A stretch of DNA of 56,431 nt from an uncultured Prevotellaceae bacterium (GTDB taxonomy: Bacteria; Bacteroidota; Bacteroidia; Bacteroidales; Bacteroidaceae): assembly GCA_949299545.1 (NCBI GenBank), contig CASGAM010000020.1, forward strand, positions 1 to 56,431, in the 5' to 3' direction. The notes beneath the pieces were generated by a model. That model saw only the letters and a list, made by a program, of their open reading frames with translations. It ran no database searches and was not told the DNA's origin. The translations under genes and the position numbers were made by a program. Shown in pieces: positions 1 through 9,129 of this stretch. Each line of letters begins with the position of its first letter. Position 1 is the first letter of the stretch.

Positions 1-420
1 GGTGATAAAGTCGGACATTATGCTCTTACTTATTTCAATGTTGATGTCAGAAACAACAATACGAAGAACTTGCGTAATAATGGCAGGATGAGGGTGAAAT
101 TTGATAAGTGGTTGGTACATATACCATTTTTGTGTTACCTCACCATATTGTTAATTTCGGCAGAAGGAGCCGTATATGGTGGGTATTAGAGAAAGAATTG
201 CTACCTATCCGTTGCCTTTTTATTGAATGGAAAGTTGGTAGAAACAACATCTTTAATCTCTTGCACATACCCTACAACAGCCACAAAGAACGCTTGTTTT
301 TCCTATCATTGCACTGACAAAGGTAATCATTTTTTCTCGTTGAAGAAAAATACGGGAATGAGATTAATTGTCAAGTACAGGCAACTGGCCAATAGGATCG
401 TGGAACAAGCCGATGCATAG
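1..420 (+). pseudogene. Possible broken gene fragment, unrecognised
   Basis: Frame 1 is open from the left edge of the window to 420 apart from a single TAG at 187-189. That gives about 62 codons, a stop, then about 76 codons ending in TAG at 418-420. The first part is basic and Asn-rich, then hydrophobic (HIPFLCYLTILLISAEG). The second part is Cys/Thr-rich and ends KYRQLANRIVEQADA. I recognise no family. One stop in 140 codons would fit a recently broken gene entering from the left, but chance open frames of this size also occur, so this is a weak call. Confidence 0.22.
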
Positions 421-830
421 AAAAAGTTTCTTCTCTTCATGCTGAGTTTTTGTAATTTGTTATTGATTAAAAATTATAAATCAAAGAAGATATATGTCCT
501 CTCTGTTTTTGAGAGATGCAAAGTTATATAATTTTTTTTAAATCTTTTTATAGTTGCAAAAAATATCTTATAAAAAGACTACAGTTGTTTTTTGAACATA
601 TATATCAATGAAGTTGCTCTGCCAAACAACACTTCATTGCTGCATAATTCCAAGTTGGTAAATCATGTATTTTTATCATGATAATTAATAAAAAAGCCAT
701 ATTGCACTCTTTTTTGCATTCTTCCCTTATAAATTGGGCTGATACGCTTAAAAGTGGAATATGGCTTTTTATTACTCGCCAAGAAGGCAATTCTTGAACA
801 CGTGACACTCACACGAGAGGAAAGGTCACT
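421..830. other. AT-rich gene-free stretch
   Basis: About 410 bp without a convincing gene. The first 270 bp are very AT-rich with no recognisable motif. The only clear structure is the long-armed hairpin at 691-770, which probably ends transcription of the minus-strand metY unit. Short frames here look like chance. Confidence 0.6.
691..770 (-). terminator. Long-armed hairpin downstream of metY
   Basis: AAAAAGCCATATT (691-703) and AATATGGCTTTTT (758-770) are perfect 13-nt inverted arms. The stem continues inward with CACT/AGTG after one G-G mismatch. The intervening sequence is about 54 nt in total. Read on the minus strand the stem ends in five Ts followed by AT-rich sequence, so it is placed to terminate the rlpA-metY transcript about 60 nt after the metY stop. 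The long loop is unusual for an intrinsic terminator. Confidence 0.5.
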
Positions 831-2123
831 TTAATGCTGTACTGTGACGTCAAGGGCCTGTTTAATATCGTCGATGATGTCATCTGCGTTTTCGATGCCG
901 ACGGACAGACGGATAAGGTCGGGGGCAATGCCGGCTTCGCGTAACTGTTCGTCAGTGAGCTGCCGATGTGTATGGCTGGCCGGGTGTAGGACGCAGGTGC
1001 GGGCGTCGGCCACATGTGTGACGATGGCAATCATTTTCAGGCTGTCCATGAATTTGATGGCTTCTTCCTTCGTACCTTTCAGCCCGAAAGCAATGACGCC
1101 GCAGGACCCGTTCGGCAGGTATTTTTGTCCAAGTTCGTAATATTTGTTGCCGGGCAGTCCGCAATAGTTTACCCATGCCACCCGTTCGTCCTTTTCAAGG
1201 AATTCGGCTACGGCTTGTGCATTCTTGCAATGTTGAGGCATGCGCAAGTGGAGCGTTTCCAAACCTAAGTTGAGCAGGAAAGCGTTTTGCGGACTCTGGA
1301 TGGAGCCTAAATCGCGCATCAGTTGGGCTGTTGCCTTTGTAATATAGGCCATCTTTCCGAATGCTTTCGCATACGTCAGTCCGTGGTAGCTTTCATCGGG
1401 TTCGCATAGTCCCGGGAATTTTTCGGCATGGGCGTTCCAGTCGAAGTTGCCGCTATCAACGATGGCGCCACCTACACAGACGGCATGGCCATCCATATAT
1501 TTTGTCGTGGAATGTGTTACGATGTCTGCACCCCATTCAAACGGACGGCAGTTGATAGGTGTGGCAAATGTATTGTCGACGATGAGGGGGACACCGTGCT
1601 TGTGGGCCATGTTTGCAAACCGTTCGATGTCGAAAACGTGACCACCCGGGTTTGAGATTGTTTCTCCGAAGAAACATTTGGTATTTGGCCTGAATGCGGC
1701 TTCAATCTGTGCTTCGTCCCATTCAGGGTCGACAAACGTACATTCGATGCCTAACTTTTTCATTGTGACACCGAACAGGTTGTAGGTTCCGCCATAGATG
1801 GTGTTGCAGGCAATGAAATGGTCGCCCGCCTGGCAGATGTTAAACACGGCGTAGAAGTTGGCGGCCTGTCCGGAAGATGTGAGCATGGCTGCGACGCCTC
1901 CTTCCAGCTGGGCTATTTTTGAAGCGACGGCTTCGTTTGTAGGATTCTGAAGGCGCGTATAAAAAAAGCCGGAGTCTTCGAGATCGAAAAGCCGTGCCAT
2001 TTGTTCGCTGTTGTCGTATTTGAATGTCGTGCTTTGGTAAATGGGGAGTACGCGTGGTTCTCCCTTTTGAGGTTGCCATCCGGCTTGTACGCAGAGAGTG
2101 GCCGGTTTGAATTTTTTTCCCAT
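831..2123 (-). CDS. metY: O-acetylhomoserine sulfhydrylase / Cys-Met metabolism PLP enzyme
   Basis: A 430-aa cytosolic PLP enzyme of the Cys/Met metabolism family. It most likely makes homocysteine from O-acetylhomoserine and sulfide. The length and the start (KFKPATLCVQAGWQP) are those of the OAH sulfhydrylase branch rather than of cystathionine gamma-synthase, which is about 380 aa. THSTTKYMDGHA carries the lysine expected to bind PLP, and IVDNTFATP is a typical pocket motif. The N-terminal third has the YTRLQNPTNEAVASKIAQLEGG signature. The start lies 3 bp after the rlpA-like stop, so the two genes should be cotranscribed. No strong SD is visible and I did not recognise a SAM riboswitch. 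Confidence 0.93.
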   Translation of the reverse strand: MGKKFKPATLCVQAGWQPQKGEPRVLPIYQSTTFKYDNSEQMARLFDLEDSGFFYTRLQNPTNEAVASKIAQLEGGVAAMLTSSGQAANFYAVFNICQAGDHFIACNTIYGGTYNLFGVTMKKLGIECTFVDPEWDEAQIEAAFRPNTKCFFGETISNPGGHVFDIERFANMAHKHGVPLIVDNTFATPINCRPFEWGADIVTHSTTKYMDGHAVCVGGAIVDSGNFDWNAHAEKFPGLCEPDESYHGLTYAKAFGKMAYITKATAQLMRDLGSIQSPQNAFLLNLGLETLHLRMPQHCKNAQAVAEFLEKDERVAWVNYCGLPGNKYYELGQKYLPNGSCGVIAFGLKGTKEEAIKFMDSLKMIAIVTHVADARTCVLHPASHTHRQLTDEQLREAGIAPDLIRLSVGIENADDIIDDIKQALDVTVQH

Positions 2124-2126
2124 TTT

Positions 2127-2657
2127 TTACTTGTCTTTTTGGTTAATCTTTAAGTGTTTTATTTTGGTTTTTTCGGGTTCCTTTTCCGATAAATCTATTT
2201 CTTCATCCCATATGATCGATGGATTGGTGATAATTTCCTGATACTCGAAGTGAAGAAAAGGCATTTGTTCTTTGTCGTAGGCTCTGAATGGTATTTCGAT
2301 GGGGTGTATTTGTGTTATTTCCACCGGACAGAAGCCTTCATAAATGAAATCAAGTTTCTTGGCGGCTGCTCTTGAAAGGTCGATAATGTAACGTTTTGAG
2401 AACGGCCCTCGGTCGGTGACTCTGACAATGACTTCTTTGTTGTTCCTTAAGTTTTTTACAAGTAGTATTGTACCGAAAGGAAATGTTTTATGGGCACATG
2501 TCATGCTGTCGCGGTGGTAGATTTCTCCATTACTTGTCGTCAGGCCATGCAGGGCATCGGAGTAATATGATGCCTTACCTTTGATGGTTTGCTGTCCTTT
2601 CGTATTGCAGATGGAGAGAAGGACACATAGGGCTGTTAGAAAGAATCCGTTTTTCAT
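2127..2657 (-). CDS. rlpA: RlpA-like double-psi beta-barrel protein, secreted
   Basis: A 176-aa protein with an N-terminal signal peptide (about residues 1-21, cleavage near NTKG). It has the RlpA double-psi beta-barrel core: GKASYYSDALHGLTTSNGE, then FPFGTILLVKNL, then VRVTDRGPF and DLSRAAAKKL. RlpA proteins act on peptidoglycan, in some bacteria as lytic transglycosylases on denuded glycan strands. The DRGPF aspartate is a conserved family residue. There is no C-terminal SPOR domain, so septal targeting is not evident. The charged tail ends in Lys-rich sequence. It is the first gene of an apparent two-gene unit with metY, which is functionally unexpected. Confidence 0.85.
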   Translation of the reverse strand: MKNGFFLTALCVLLSICNTKGQQTIKGKASYYSDALHGLTTSNGEIYHRDSMTCAHKTFPFGTILLVKNLRNNKEVIVRVTDRGPFSKRYIIDLSRAAAKKLDFIYEGFCPVEITQIHPIEIPFRAYDKEQMPFLHFEYQEIITNPSIIWDEEIDLSEKEPEKTKIKHLKINQKDK

Positions 2658-3010
2658 CGTCCTATTTTTATAAGCCGGATAGAAAACGCCGTCTTGTTTT
2701 TAATATTGCAAATAACGCTTATTTTCTTTGTTTTTGCAAATTTTTTTTCTTTTAAAAACAGTTGCCAACATTCATTTATTATTTACACTATTTCATCGGA
2801 TGTGGAAGTGGAAATTTTGAAGAATCGCGTCCAATCTTAAATAACGTTTAAATATGGCCTTTTTTTTTGTATTACCGTTTCATATATTTGTATATTTTAT
2901 ACATTTGTCAGTTTTTTACAAAGAAAGCATGGGGTTTTCTCCGTTGTTTTTGTGCTTTTTATGTTGATTTACAGATATTTACATTTCGAAATTAGTTAAG
3001 AACCGGAAAG
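2658..3010. other. Divergent intergenic region, rlpA / efflux operon
   Basis: About 350 bp of AT-rich DNA between the minus-strand rlpA-like gene and the plus-strand efflux operon. It holds two candidate -7 elements for the efflux operon (2883-2907). I could not assign a clear promoter to the rlpA side. No ORF or repeat stands out. Confidence 0.6.
2883..2907 (+). promoter_or_regulatory. Two tandem Bacteroidota -7 elements for the efflux operon
   Basis: TATATTTG (2883-2890) and TACATTTG (2900-2907) both match TAnnTTTG exactly and lie 17 bp apart. They would give 5' leaders of roughly 95-115 nt before the TolC-like gene at 3011. Neither has a clear TTTG element 19-21 bp upstream. The pair may be two start sites or one functional site plus a chance match. 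Confidence 0.45.
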
Positions 3011-4348
3011 ATGAAAGAATTGGGAAGTTTGGGCAGATATATTCTGTCTGTATTCTTTTTGTTTTCTGTAACTTTGGTTCTGGGAGCCCCCGGAAAGGAG
3101 TTGCGTCTGACATTGGAACAGGCTATCGGGATAGCGCTGAGTGACAATCCAACCATACGTGTGGCAGAACAGGATGTAGAGTTGAAAAAGGTCAGTTATA
3201 AAGAAGCATGGCAGACATTGTTGCCGACTGTGGATCTTACGGGAAGTATTAATTATACGGTCAAGGCGGCAACCATGAGCCTGAACGGTAATAACTTTAA
3301 AATGGGGCGTGATGCGACAAGTACATGGAACGGCGCTTTGGCAGTGAATCTGCCGTTGTATGCGCCGACTGTTTACCGCACCATGTCAATGTCTGAAAGT
3401 GACATGGCGCTGGCTGTCGAAAAAAGCCGGGCATCGCGGTTGGACATGGTTAATCAGGTGACAAAGGCTTATTTCCAGATATTGTTGGCACAGGACAGTT
3501 ATGATGTTTTGCTGGAAGGTTATGCTTTCAGTGAACGGAATTATGAGGTTGTGAAGGCAAAGTATGAACAGGGGAGTGTCAGCGAGTATGATAAGATTTC
3601 TGCTGAAGTGCAGATGCGTAATCTCAAACCGGGGCTGGTTTCGGCGCGGAATGCCTTGAATATCTCCGAAGTGCAGATGAAGGTTTTGCTGGGTATTTCT
3701 GATGCGGAACTGCATATTGTTATAGATGACAGCCTGAAGAATTATGAGTCGGCGGTTTCCCGGCAAGGCATTGTGCGCGATGTGAGTTTGAGCGGCAATT
3801 CCACAATGAAGCAACTGGAATTGAATGAAACCTTATTGCAGGAAAGTATAAAAATGCAGCGGACCGGATTCTTTCCGACGCTGTCCCTAAGTTACCAGTT
3901 GCAAACTCAATCTTTGTATAATGATAATTTTCGCTTTTGGAATTATGCATGGTCTCCCAGTTCAACGTTGGCTTTGACCTTGTCAGTTCCCCTTTTCCGG
4001 GCCAGCAATTTTACCAAAGTGAAAACGGCGCGCATCCAGTTGGAGCAACTCGGTGAGAACCGTATCAATACGGAACGACAGTTGCGCATGCAGTTGCAGA
4101 CCTATCAGGACAACATGCAAGCCTGTACCGAGCAGATGGAAAGCAACAAGGAGTCTGTAGCTCAGGCTGAGAAAGGGCGTATGATTGCGCAAAAGCGTTA
4201 CGAAGTGGGTAAAGGCACCATGCTGGAGTTGAATAACAGTGAGGTGGTGCTTACTCAAAGCCAGTTGGCTTACCATCAGGCCATATATGATTATTTGGTG
4301 GCGAAAGCCGATTTGGATTATCTTTTGGGGGAAGATGTGATACAGTAA
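3011..4348 (+). CDS. TolC-family outer membrane efflux protein
   Basis: A 445-aa protein with a signal peptide (hydrophobic segment around residues 10-25, cleavage near LGAPG). It opens with the family signature LTLEQAIGIALSDNPTIRVA and has long helical heptad-like stretches in two halves (roughly 30-230 and 240-440), as expected of a TolC barrel/tunnel protomer. The second-half signature KRYEVGKGTMLELNNSEVVL is clear. It is the outer membrane exit duct of the tripartite RND pump encoded by the next two genes; the adaptor begins 21 bp downstream. The substrate cannot be told from sequence. Confidence 0.93.
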   Translation: MKELGSLGRYILSVFFLFSVTLVLGAPGKELRLTLEQAIGIALSDNPTIRVAEQDVELKKVSYKEAWQTLLPTVDLTGSINYTVKAATMSLNGNNFKMGRDATSTWNGALAVNLPLYAPTVYRTMSMSESDMALAVEKSRASRLDMVNQVTKAYFQILLAQDSYDVLLEGYAFSERNYEVVKAKYEQGSVSEYDKISAEVQMRNLKPGLVSARNALNISEVQMKVLLGISDAELHIVIDDSLKNYESAVSRQGIVRDVSLSGNSTMKQLELNETLLQESIKMQRTGFFPTLSLSYQLQTQSLYNDNFRFWNYAWSPSSTLALTLSVPLFRASNFTKVKTARIQLEQLGENRINTERQLRMQLQTYQDNMQACTEQMESNKESVAQAEKGRMIAQKRYEVGKGTMLELNNSEVVLTQSQLAYHQAIYDYLVAKADLDYLLGEDVIQ

Positions 4349-4369
4349 ATAATAAAAACAATATAAGTT

Positions 4370-5395
4370 ATGAAACAGTATTTTCAATGGGTCGGGTATG
4401 CGGCGATTATGGCGTTGATATCTGCCTGCGGGGCAACCGGAAAAGACGATTCTGCTACTTCTGGGGCAGAGGAATTGCCAAAAGTGAAGATTGCAGGTTC
4501 ATCAGCCCGTGACGTGGAGCAGATAGAAGAATACACCGCAACGGTGGAAAGTGATGTGAAGAACAATATTTCATCCAATGCAGCGCTCCGTATAGAACGT
4601 ATTCTTGTGGAAGTCGGCGACAGGGTAGAAAAAGGTCAGGTCCTGGTGCAGATGGATGCGTCTTCGCTTCATCAGTTGAAGTTACAGGTAGAGAATTTGC
4701 GGGCGGAATTTAACCGTATGGATGAGCTTTACAAAGTGGGCGGCATCAGTAAGGCTGAGTGGGATAACGCCAAAATGCAGCTTGACGTAAATGAAACATC
4801 TTATTTGAACAAACTTGAAAACACACGTCTGGTCAGTCCGATCTCGGGTGTCGTGACGGCACGCAGGTATGATAATGGTGACATGGCCGGCGCAGAGCCC
4901 GTGTTGACGGTGGAAACGCTTTCACCGGTGAAGATGCTCATTAATGTTTCAGAGGGACGTTTCCCGCTGATTAAAACAGGGATGCCTGTCGACGTGCGTG
5001 TGGATGCGTATGGTGATGAACTTTTTAAGGGCAAGGTAAGTTTGGTGTATCCGACGATTGATGCCGTGACGCATACTTTTCCTGTAGAAGTGACGCTTGA
5101 TAATTCCAATGGACGGGTACGCCCCGGAATGTTTGCACGGGTGACGCTTAACTTAGGTACGCAACGGCATACTGTGGTGCCCGATTTGGCGGTTGTCAAG
5201 CAGACTGGTGCCGGTGATTATTATGTGTATGTTTATCATCCTGCACAGCAGACAGTCACTTATAATAAGGTGGAAGTAGGCCGTCGTTTAGGCGAGTCTT
5301 ATGAGATTATCAGTGGCGTGGATGCCGGGGCGCAGGTCGTTGTAGCCGGACAAAGCCGATTGGCCAATAATGTAAAAGTGGAAGTGGTGAAGTAA
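4370..5395 (+). CDS. RND efflux periplasmic adaptor, lipoprotein
   Basis: A 341-aa membrane fusion protein. The N-terminus carries a lipobox (ALISAC, Cys at about residue 20), so it should be lipid-anchored. The biotinyl-lipoyl-like hybrid follows (LVEVGDRVEKGQVLVQMD and, after a short coiled coil at about residues 100-145, RLVSPISGVVTARRYDNGD). Beta-barrel and membrane-proximal parts follow (GRVRPGMFARVTL, VGRRLGESYEIISGV). It should link the TolC-like duct to the inner-membrane pump. The coiled-coil hairpin is short compared with AcrA. The gene lies in the middle of the operon, with 21 bp upstream and 30 bp downstream. Confidence 0.94.
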   Translation: MKQYFQWVGYAAIMALISACGATGKDDSATSGAEELPKVKIAGSSARDVEQIEEYTATVESDVKNNISSNAALRIERILVEVGDRVEKGQVLVQMDASSLHQLKLQVENLRAEFNRMDELYKVGGISKAEWDNAKMQLDVNETSYLNKLENTRLVSPISGVVTARRYDNGDMAGAEPVLTVETLSPVKMLINVSEGRFPLIKTGMPVDVRVDAYGDELFKGKVSLVYPTIDAVTHTFPVEVTLDNSNGRVRPGMFARVTLNLGTQRHTVVPDLAVVKQTGAGDYYVYVYHPAQQTVTYNKVEVGRRLGESYEIISGVDAGAQVVVAGQSRLANNVKVEVVK

Positions 5396-5425
5396 CCGAT
5401 TATTAATTTAAAGGAATTTTGCGTT

Positions 5426-8400
5426 ATGAGCATGTATGAAGGGGCGGTGAAACGACCGATCATGACAACCCTTTGTTTCGTGGCTGTTATGATTTTGGGA
5501 TTATTTTCACTGTCGAAATTACCGGTCGATCTCTATCCGGATATAGAGACGAATACCATCTTAGTCATTACGACCTATCCGGGTGCTTCCGCTTCGGATA
5601 TTGAGAACAATGTGACGAGACCGTTGGAGAATACCCTCAATGCGGTGGAACACCTTAAACATATAACATCACAGTCAAGAGAAAACACTTCTGTCATTAC
5701 GCTTGAATTTGAATACGGTTATGATATAGAGGTTATGACCAATGATGTGCGTGACAAACTGGATATGATTAGTTCCATGCTCCCGGATGAGGCCAATACG
5801 CCTATCATCTTTAAGTTTTCGACGGACATGATTCCTATTGTCATCCTCTCTGTCCAGGCCAATGAGAGTCAAAAGGCTCTTTATAAAATACTTGATGACC
5901 GTGTGGCCAATCCGTTGGCACGAATCGACGGTGTGGGTACGGTTTCTATTTCAGGTGCGCCGGAGCGGGAAATCAATATTTACATGGATCCGCGTAAGAT
6001 GGAAGCTTACGGACTGTCGGTAGAGACTGTAAGTCAGGTTGTTGCGGCTGAGAATAAAAATGTCCCAGGCGGTTCTTTTGACGTTGGCAGCAATACCTAT
6101 CCGCTCAGGGTGGAAGGCGAATTTTCGGATCCCCGTCAGATGCTTAACATCGTTGTGGGGACGCATGACGGGGTGCCGGTTTATTTGAAGGACGTGGCCC
6201 GTATTGTCGACGATGTGCAGGAACGTGCCCAGAAGGCATATAATGACGGTCAACAAGGTGCCATGATTGTTATCCAGAAACAGTCTGGTGCCAATTCCGT
6301 GCAGATTGCCCAGGAAGTGAAAGAAATGATGCCCGAATTACAAAAACAGCTTCCTTCAGATGTGAAACTCGGGGTTATCATGGATACGTCCGATAATATC
6401 CTTGACACCATCGACTCGTTGGTGGAAACCATTCTTTATGCCATTCTGTTCGTAGTATTGGTGGTGTTTGTCTTTCTCGGCCGCTGGCGGGCGACGGTTA
6501 TTATCTGTATCACCATCCCGATGTCGCTTATCGCCTCGTTTATTTATCTGTTAGTGTCCGACGGCTCACTCAATATGATTTCGCTTTCGTGTCTGAGTAT
6601 TGCCATCGGTAATGTGGTGGACGACGCTATCGTTGTGCTGGAGAATGTAACCACTCATATTGAGCGCGGATCGGAGCCGAAACAGGCCGCCGTGCATGCA
6701 ACCAACGAGGTGGCTATTTCCGTTGTCGCTTCCACGCTGACGATGATTGCCGTTTTCTTCCCGTTGACGATGGTGACCGGTATGACCGGTGTGCTTTTCA
6801 AACAGTTGGGATGGATGATGTGCGTTATCATGACCATATCTACCATATCGGCGCTTACATTTACGCCGATGATGTGTTCGCAGTTGTTGCGCTTGCAGAA
6901 AAAACAAAGCAAGATTTTCCTTTTCCTTTATACGCCAATCAGGAAGGCGCTCGACCGGCTGGATGTATGGTATGCACGCCGTCTTGACTGGGGCGTACGC
7001 CATCGTAAGACGATGATTTCAGCCTGTGTCGTTTTGTTCGTTGCCAGCCTTGGCTGTTGTTCGGGAGTTAAATCCGATTTCTTCCCGACAAACGATAATG
7101 GCCGTATCGCCATTAATCTGCAACTTCCGGTGGGGACAAGGGTGGAGATTGCTGAACGGTTGTCTCTTGAACTGACAAAAAAATGGCAGGAACGCTATGG
7201 CAAAACAATCAATGCCATCAATTTTAAGGTAGGGCAGGCGGGTGATGACGATACTTACAGTTCCCTTTCAGATAACGGCTCTCATATCATCGATTTCAAT
7301 ATCGGTCTGGTTCCATCGGACCAGCGCGAACAGTCGCTTGAGGAAATCTGTGATGAGATGCGTGACGATTTGGCCGCTTATCCGGAATTTGTGAAAACCG
7401 ACGTCCAACTTGGCGGCGGTGGTGGCGGCATGGGTGGCCAGTCTACGGCTTCGTTTGAAATTTACGGATATGATTTCGACCTGACTGACCAGGTCGCAGC
7501 CGAGTTGAAAGAGAAACTGGAGAAAGTGAAAGGTATCAGTCAGGTTAATATCAGCAGAAGCGATTACCAGCCTGAGTACCAGGTGGATTTTGATCGTGAA
7601 AAATTGGCGCTCAACGGGCTTAACCTCGGAACTGCCGCCACTTACTTGCGTAACCGCATCAATGGCTCGACAGCCTCCTATTATCGGGAAGACGGTGATG
7701 AATATGACATCAAGGTGCGCTATGAACCCGGTGAGCGTGTGAGTCTGGAAGCGCTTGAGAATATTATTATTTATAATGCGGCCGGACAGGGCGTGCGTGT
7801 CAAGGATGTCGGTAAGGTAGTGCAGCGTTTCTCTCCTCCTACCATCGAACGTAAAGACCGGGAGCGTATTGTTACTGTTGACGCCGTACTCTCGGGGGCG
7901 GCATTGAGTGAGGCCGTTGAGGCCGGTAACGAGATTATTGCAGGCATGGAAATACCGCAGGGTGTCAATGTGAAAGTGGCCGGTTCTTATGAAGACCAGC
8001 AGGATGCCAATGCCGATCTCGGTGTGCTTGCAGTGCTTATCATTTTGCTGGTGTATATTGTAATGGCCGCGCAGTTCGAGTCCATGACCAATCCGTTTAT
8101 CATCATGCTTTCCGTGCCGTTTGCTTTCAGTGGCGTCATACTGGCGCTTTTCCTGTCGGGCACGTCATTGAGTGTGATGTCGCTTCTCGGCGGCATTATG
8201 CTTATCGGTATTGTGGTGAAGAACGGTATTGTGCTTATCGATTATATTCTCCTTTGCCGTGAGCGCGGCATGGGGGTTATCCGTGCTGTAACGGTGGCCG
8301 GGCGCAGCCGTCTGCGTCCCGTTCTCATGACCACCCTTACGACCATTCTCGGTATGGTGCCGATGGCTGTCGGTCAGGGCGTCGGTGCGGAAATGTGGCG

Positions 8401-8629
8401 CCCGCTCGGTGTGGCGGTCATTGGAGGTCTGACGGTTTCTACCCTTCTAACCCTTGTGCTTGTCCCCGTCGTGTACTGTACGTTTGCGGGCAACGGCATT
8501 GCCGTAAACCGCAGAAAGATGCGCCGTCAGCGTATGCTGAACGATTATTATCTGTCGCATAAGGACAAGATGATTCATGTCAAGGCTGCCGGACGTATTC
8601 GCAGTGACGAGCATGAAACAGAATCATAA
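5426..8629 (+). CDS. RND-family efflux pump, inner membrane permease
   Basis: A 1067-aa RND transporter of the AcrB/MexB-like class with the usual two-fold repeat: TM1 near residues 10-30, a large periplasmic loop, TM2-6 (about 330-480), TM7 near 530, a second loop, and TM8-12 (about 860-1020). The TM4 proton-relay signature is present as GNVVDDAIVVLEN. A Gly-rich loop (GGGGGGMGGQ) lies in the second periplasmic domain. The C-terminal tail of about 40 residues is basic and cytoplasmic. Drugs, bile salts or other hydrophobic compounds are likely substrates, but specificity is not deducible. Confidence 0.95.
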   Translation: MSMYEGAVKRPIMTTLCFVAVMILGLFSLSKLPVDLYPDIETNTILVITTYPGASASDIENNVTRPLENTLNAVEHLKHITSQSRENTSVITLEFEYGYDIEVMTNDVRDKLDMISSMLPDEANTPIIFKFSTDMIPIVILSVQANESQKALYKILDDRVANPLARIDGVGTVSISGAPEREINIYMDPRKMEAYGLSVETVSQVVAAENKNVPGGSFDVGSNTYPLRVEGEFSDPRQMLNIVVGTHDGVPVYLKDVARIVDDVQERAQKAYNDGQQGAMIVIQKQSGANSVQIAQEVKEMMPELQKQLPSDVKLGVIMDTSDNILDTIDSLVETILYAILFVVLVVFVFLGRWRATVIICITIPMSLIASFIYLLVSDGSLNMISLSCLSIAIGNVVDDAIVVLENVTTHIERGSEPKQAAVHATNEVAISVVASTLTMIAVFFPLTMVTGMTGVLFKQLGWMMCVIMTISTISALTFTPMMCSQLLRLQKKQSKIFLFLYTPIRKALDRLDVWYARRLDWGVRHRKTMISACVVLFVASLGCCSGVKSDFFPTNDNGRIAINLQLPVGTRVEIAERLSLELTKKWQERYGKTINAINFKVGQAGDDDTYSSLSDNGSHIIDFNIGLVPSDQREQSLEEICDEMRDDLAAYPEFVKTDVQLGGGGGGMGGQSTASFEIYGYDFDLTDQVAAELKEKLEKVKGISQVNISRSDYQPEYQVDFDREKLALNGLNLGTAATYLRNRINGSTASYYREDGDEYDIKVRYEPGERVSLEALENIIIYNAAGQGVRVKDVGKVVQRFSPPTIERKDRERIVTVDAVLSGAALSEAVEAGNEIIAGMEIPQGVNVKVAGSYEDQQDANADLGVLAVLIILLVYIVMAAQFESMTNPFIIMLSVPFAFSGVILALFLSGTSLSVMSLLGGIMLIGIVVKNGIVLIDYILLCRERGMGVIRAVTVAGRSRLRPVLMTTLTTILGMVPMAVGQGVGAEMWRPLGVAVIGGLTVSTLLTLVLVPVVYCTFAGNGIAVNRRKMRRQRMLNDYYLSHKDKMIHVKAAGRIRSDEHETES

Positions 8630-8677
8630 CCCGGATTGCAGTTGTAACGACACTACACTCCATAAACATTGATAGTA

Positions 8678-8971
8678 ATGAAAGCAGTGATGATAACTTT
8701 TGACCAGGCGTTTTACGAACGTATCATTGATGTCCTCGGGCGTATGAATTGCCGTGGCTTCAGTGCCTGGCCACAGATACTTGGGCGCGGAACCCGTACG
8801 GGAGAGCCCCATTACGGGACCCATGCCTGGCCTTCCATGTGTTCGGCCATATATACGGTTATTGAGGATGACAAGGTTGACACGCTTCTGGAGCGTCTCC
8901 ACGCGATGGATGTCGAGACGGAGATGCTTGGCTTGCGTGCCTTTGTCTGGAATATAGAAAAAAGCATTTGA
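8678..8971 (+). CDS. Small PII-like signalling protein of the efflux operon
   Basis: A 97-aa protein; I chose ATG 8678 (MKAVMITFDQAFYE) over an in-frame TTG 9 nt upstream. Its size, the MKAVMI start and the alternating alpha/beta pattern fit the ferredoxin-like fold of the PII/CutA superfamily. A short GRGTRTGEPHYGTHAWP segment stands where PII proteins have the T-loop region, and the end reads LGLRAFVWNIE. There is no T-loop uridylylation tyrosine region of classical GlnB type. It starts 48 bp after the pump gene. A PII branch (PII-NG) is known to sit beside heavy-metal RND pumps, so a regulatory role on the pump is a reasonable inference. Confidence 0.75.
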   Translation: MKAVMITFDQAFYERIIDVLGRMNCRGFSAWPQILGRGTRTGEPHYGTHAWPSMCSAIYTVIEDDKVDTLLERLHAMDVETEMLGLRAFVWNIEKSI

Positions 8972-9129
8972 GGAACTGAATCCGAGATGTACATCTTTAC
9001 CGCGTCGGGTGGCGAACCGGTTGCTGTTATGAGAAAATGATGCCAGTAACTGTATTTGCTTGCTCGTTCGCGGTTTTTTATATAACTTTACAAGCGTTAA
9101 TAAATAAATTTCTTAAATCTAAAACTTTT

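Noticed and set aside
3386-3814. 142-codon minus-strand frame inside the TolC-like gene
   Set aside because: Shadow of a clear plus-strand gene; His/Ile/Leu-rich composition typical of antisense frames and no domain.
3011-8971. CusABC-type metal efflux operon
   Set aside because: The adaptor and pump lack visible metal-binding Met/His clusters, and TM4 has the VDD pattern of AcrB-like drug pumps.
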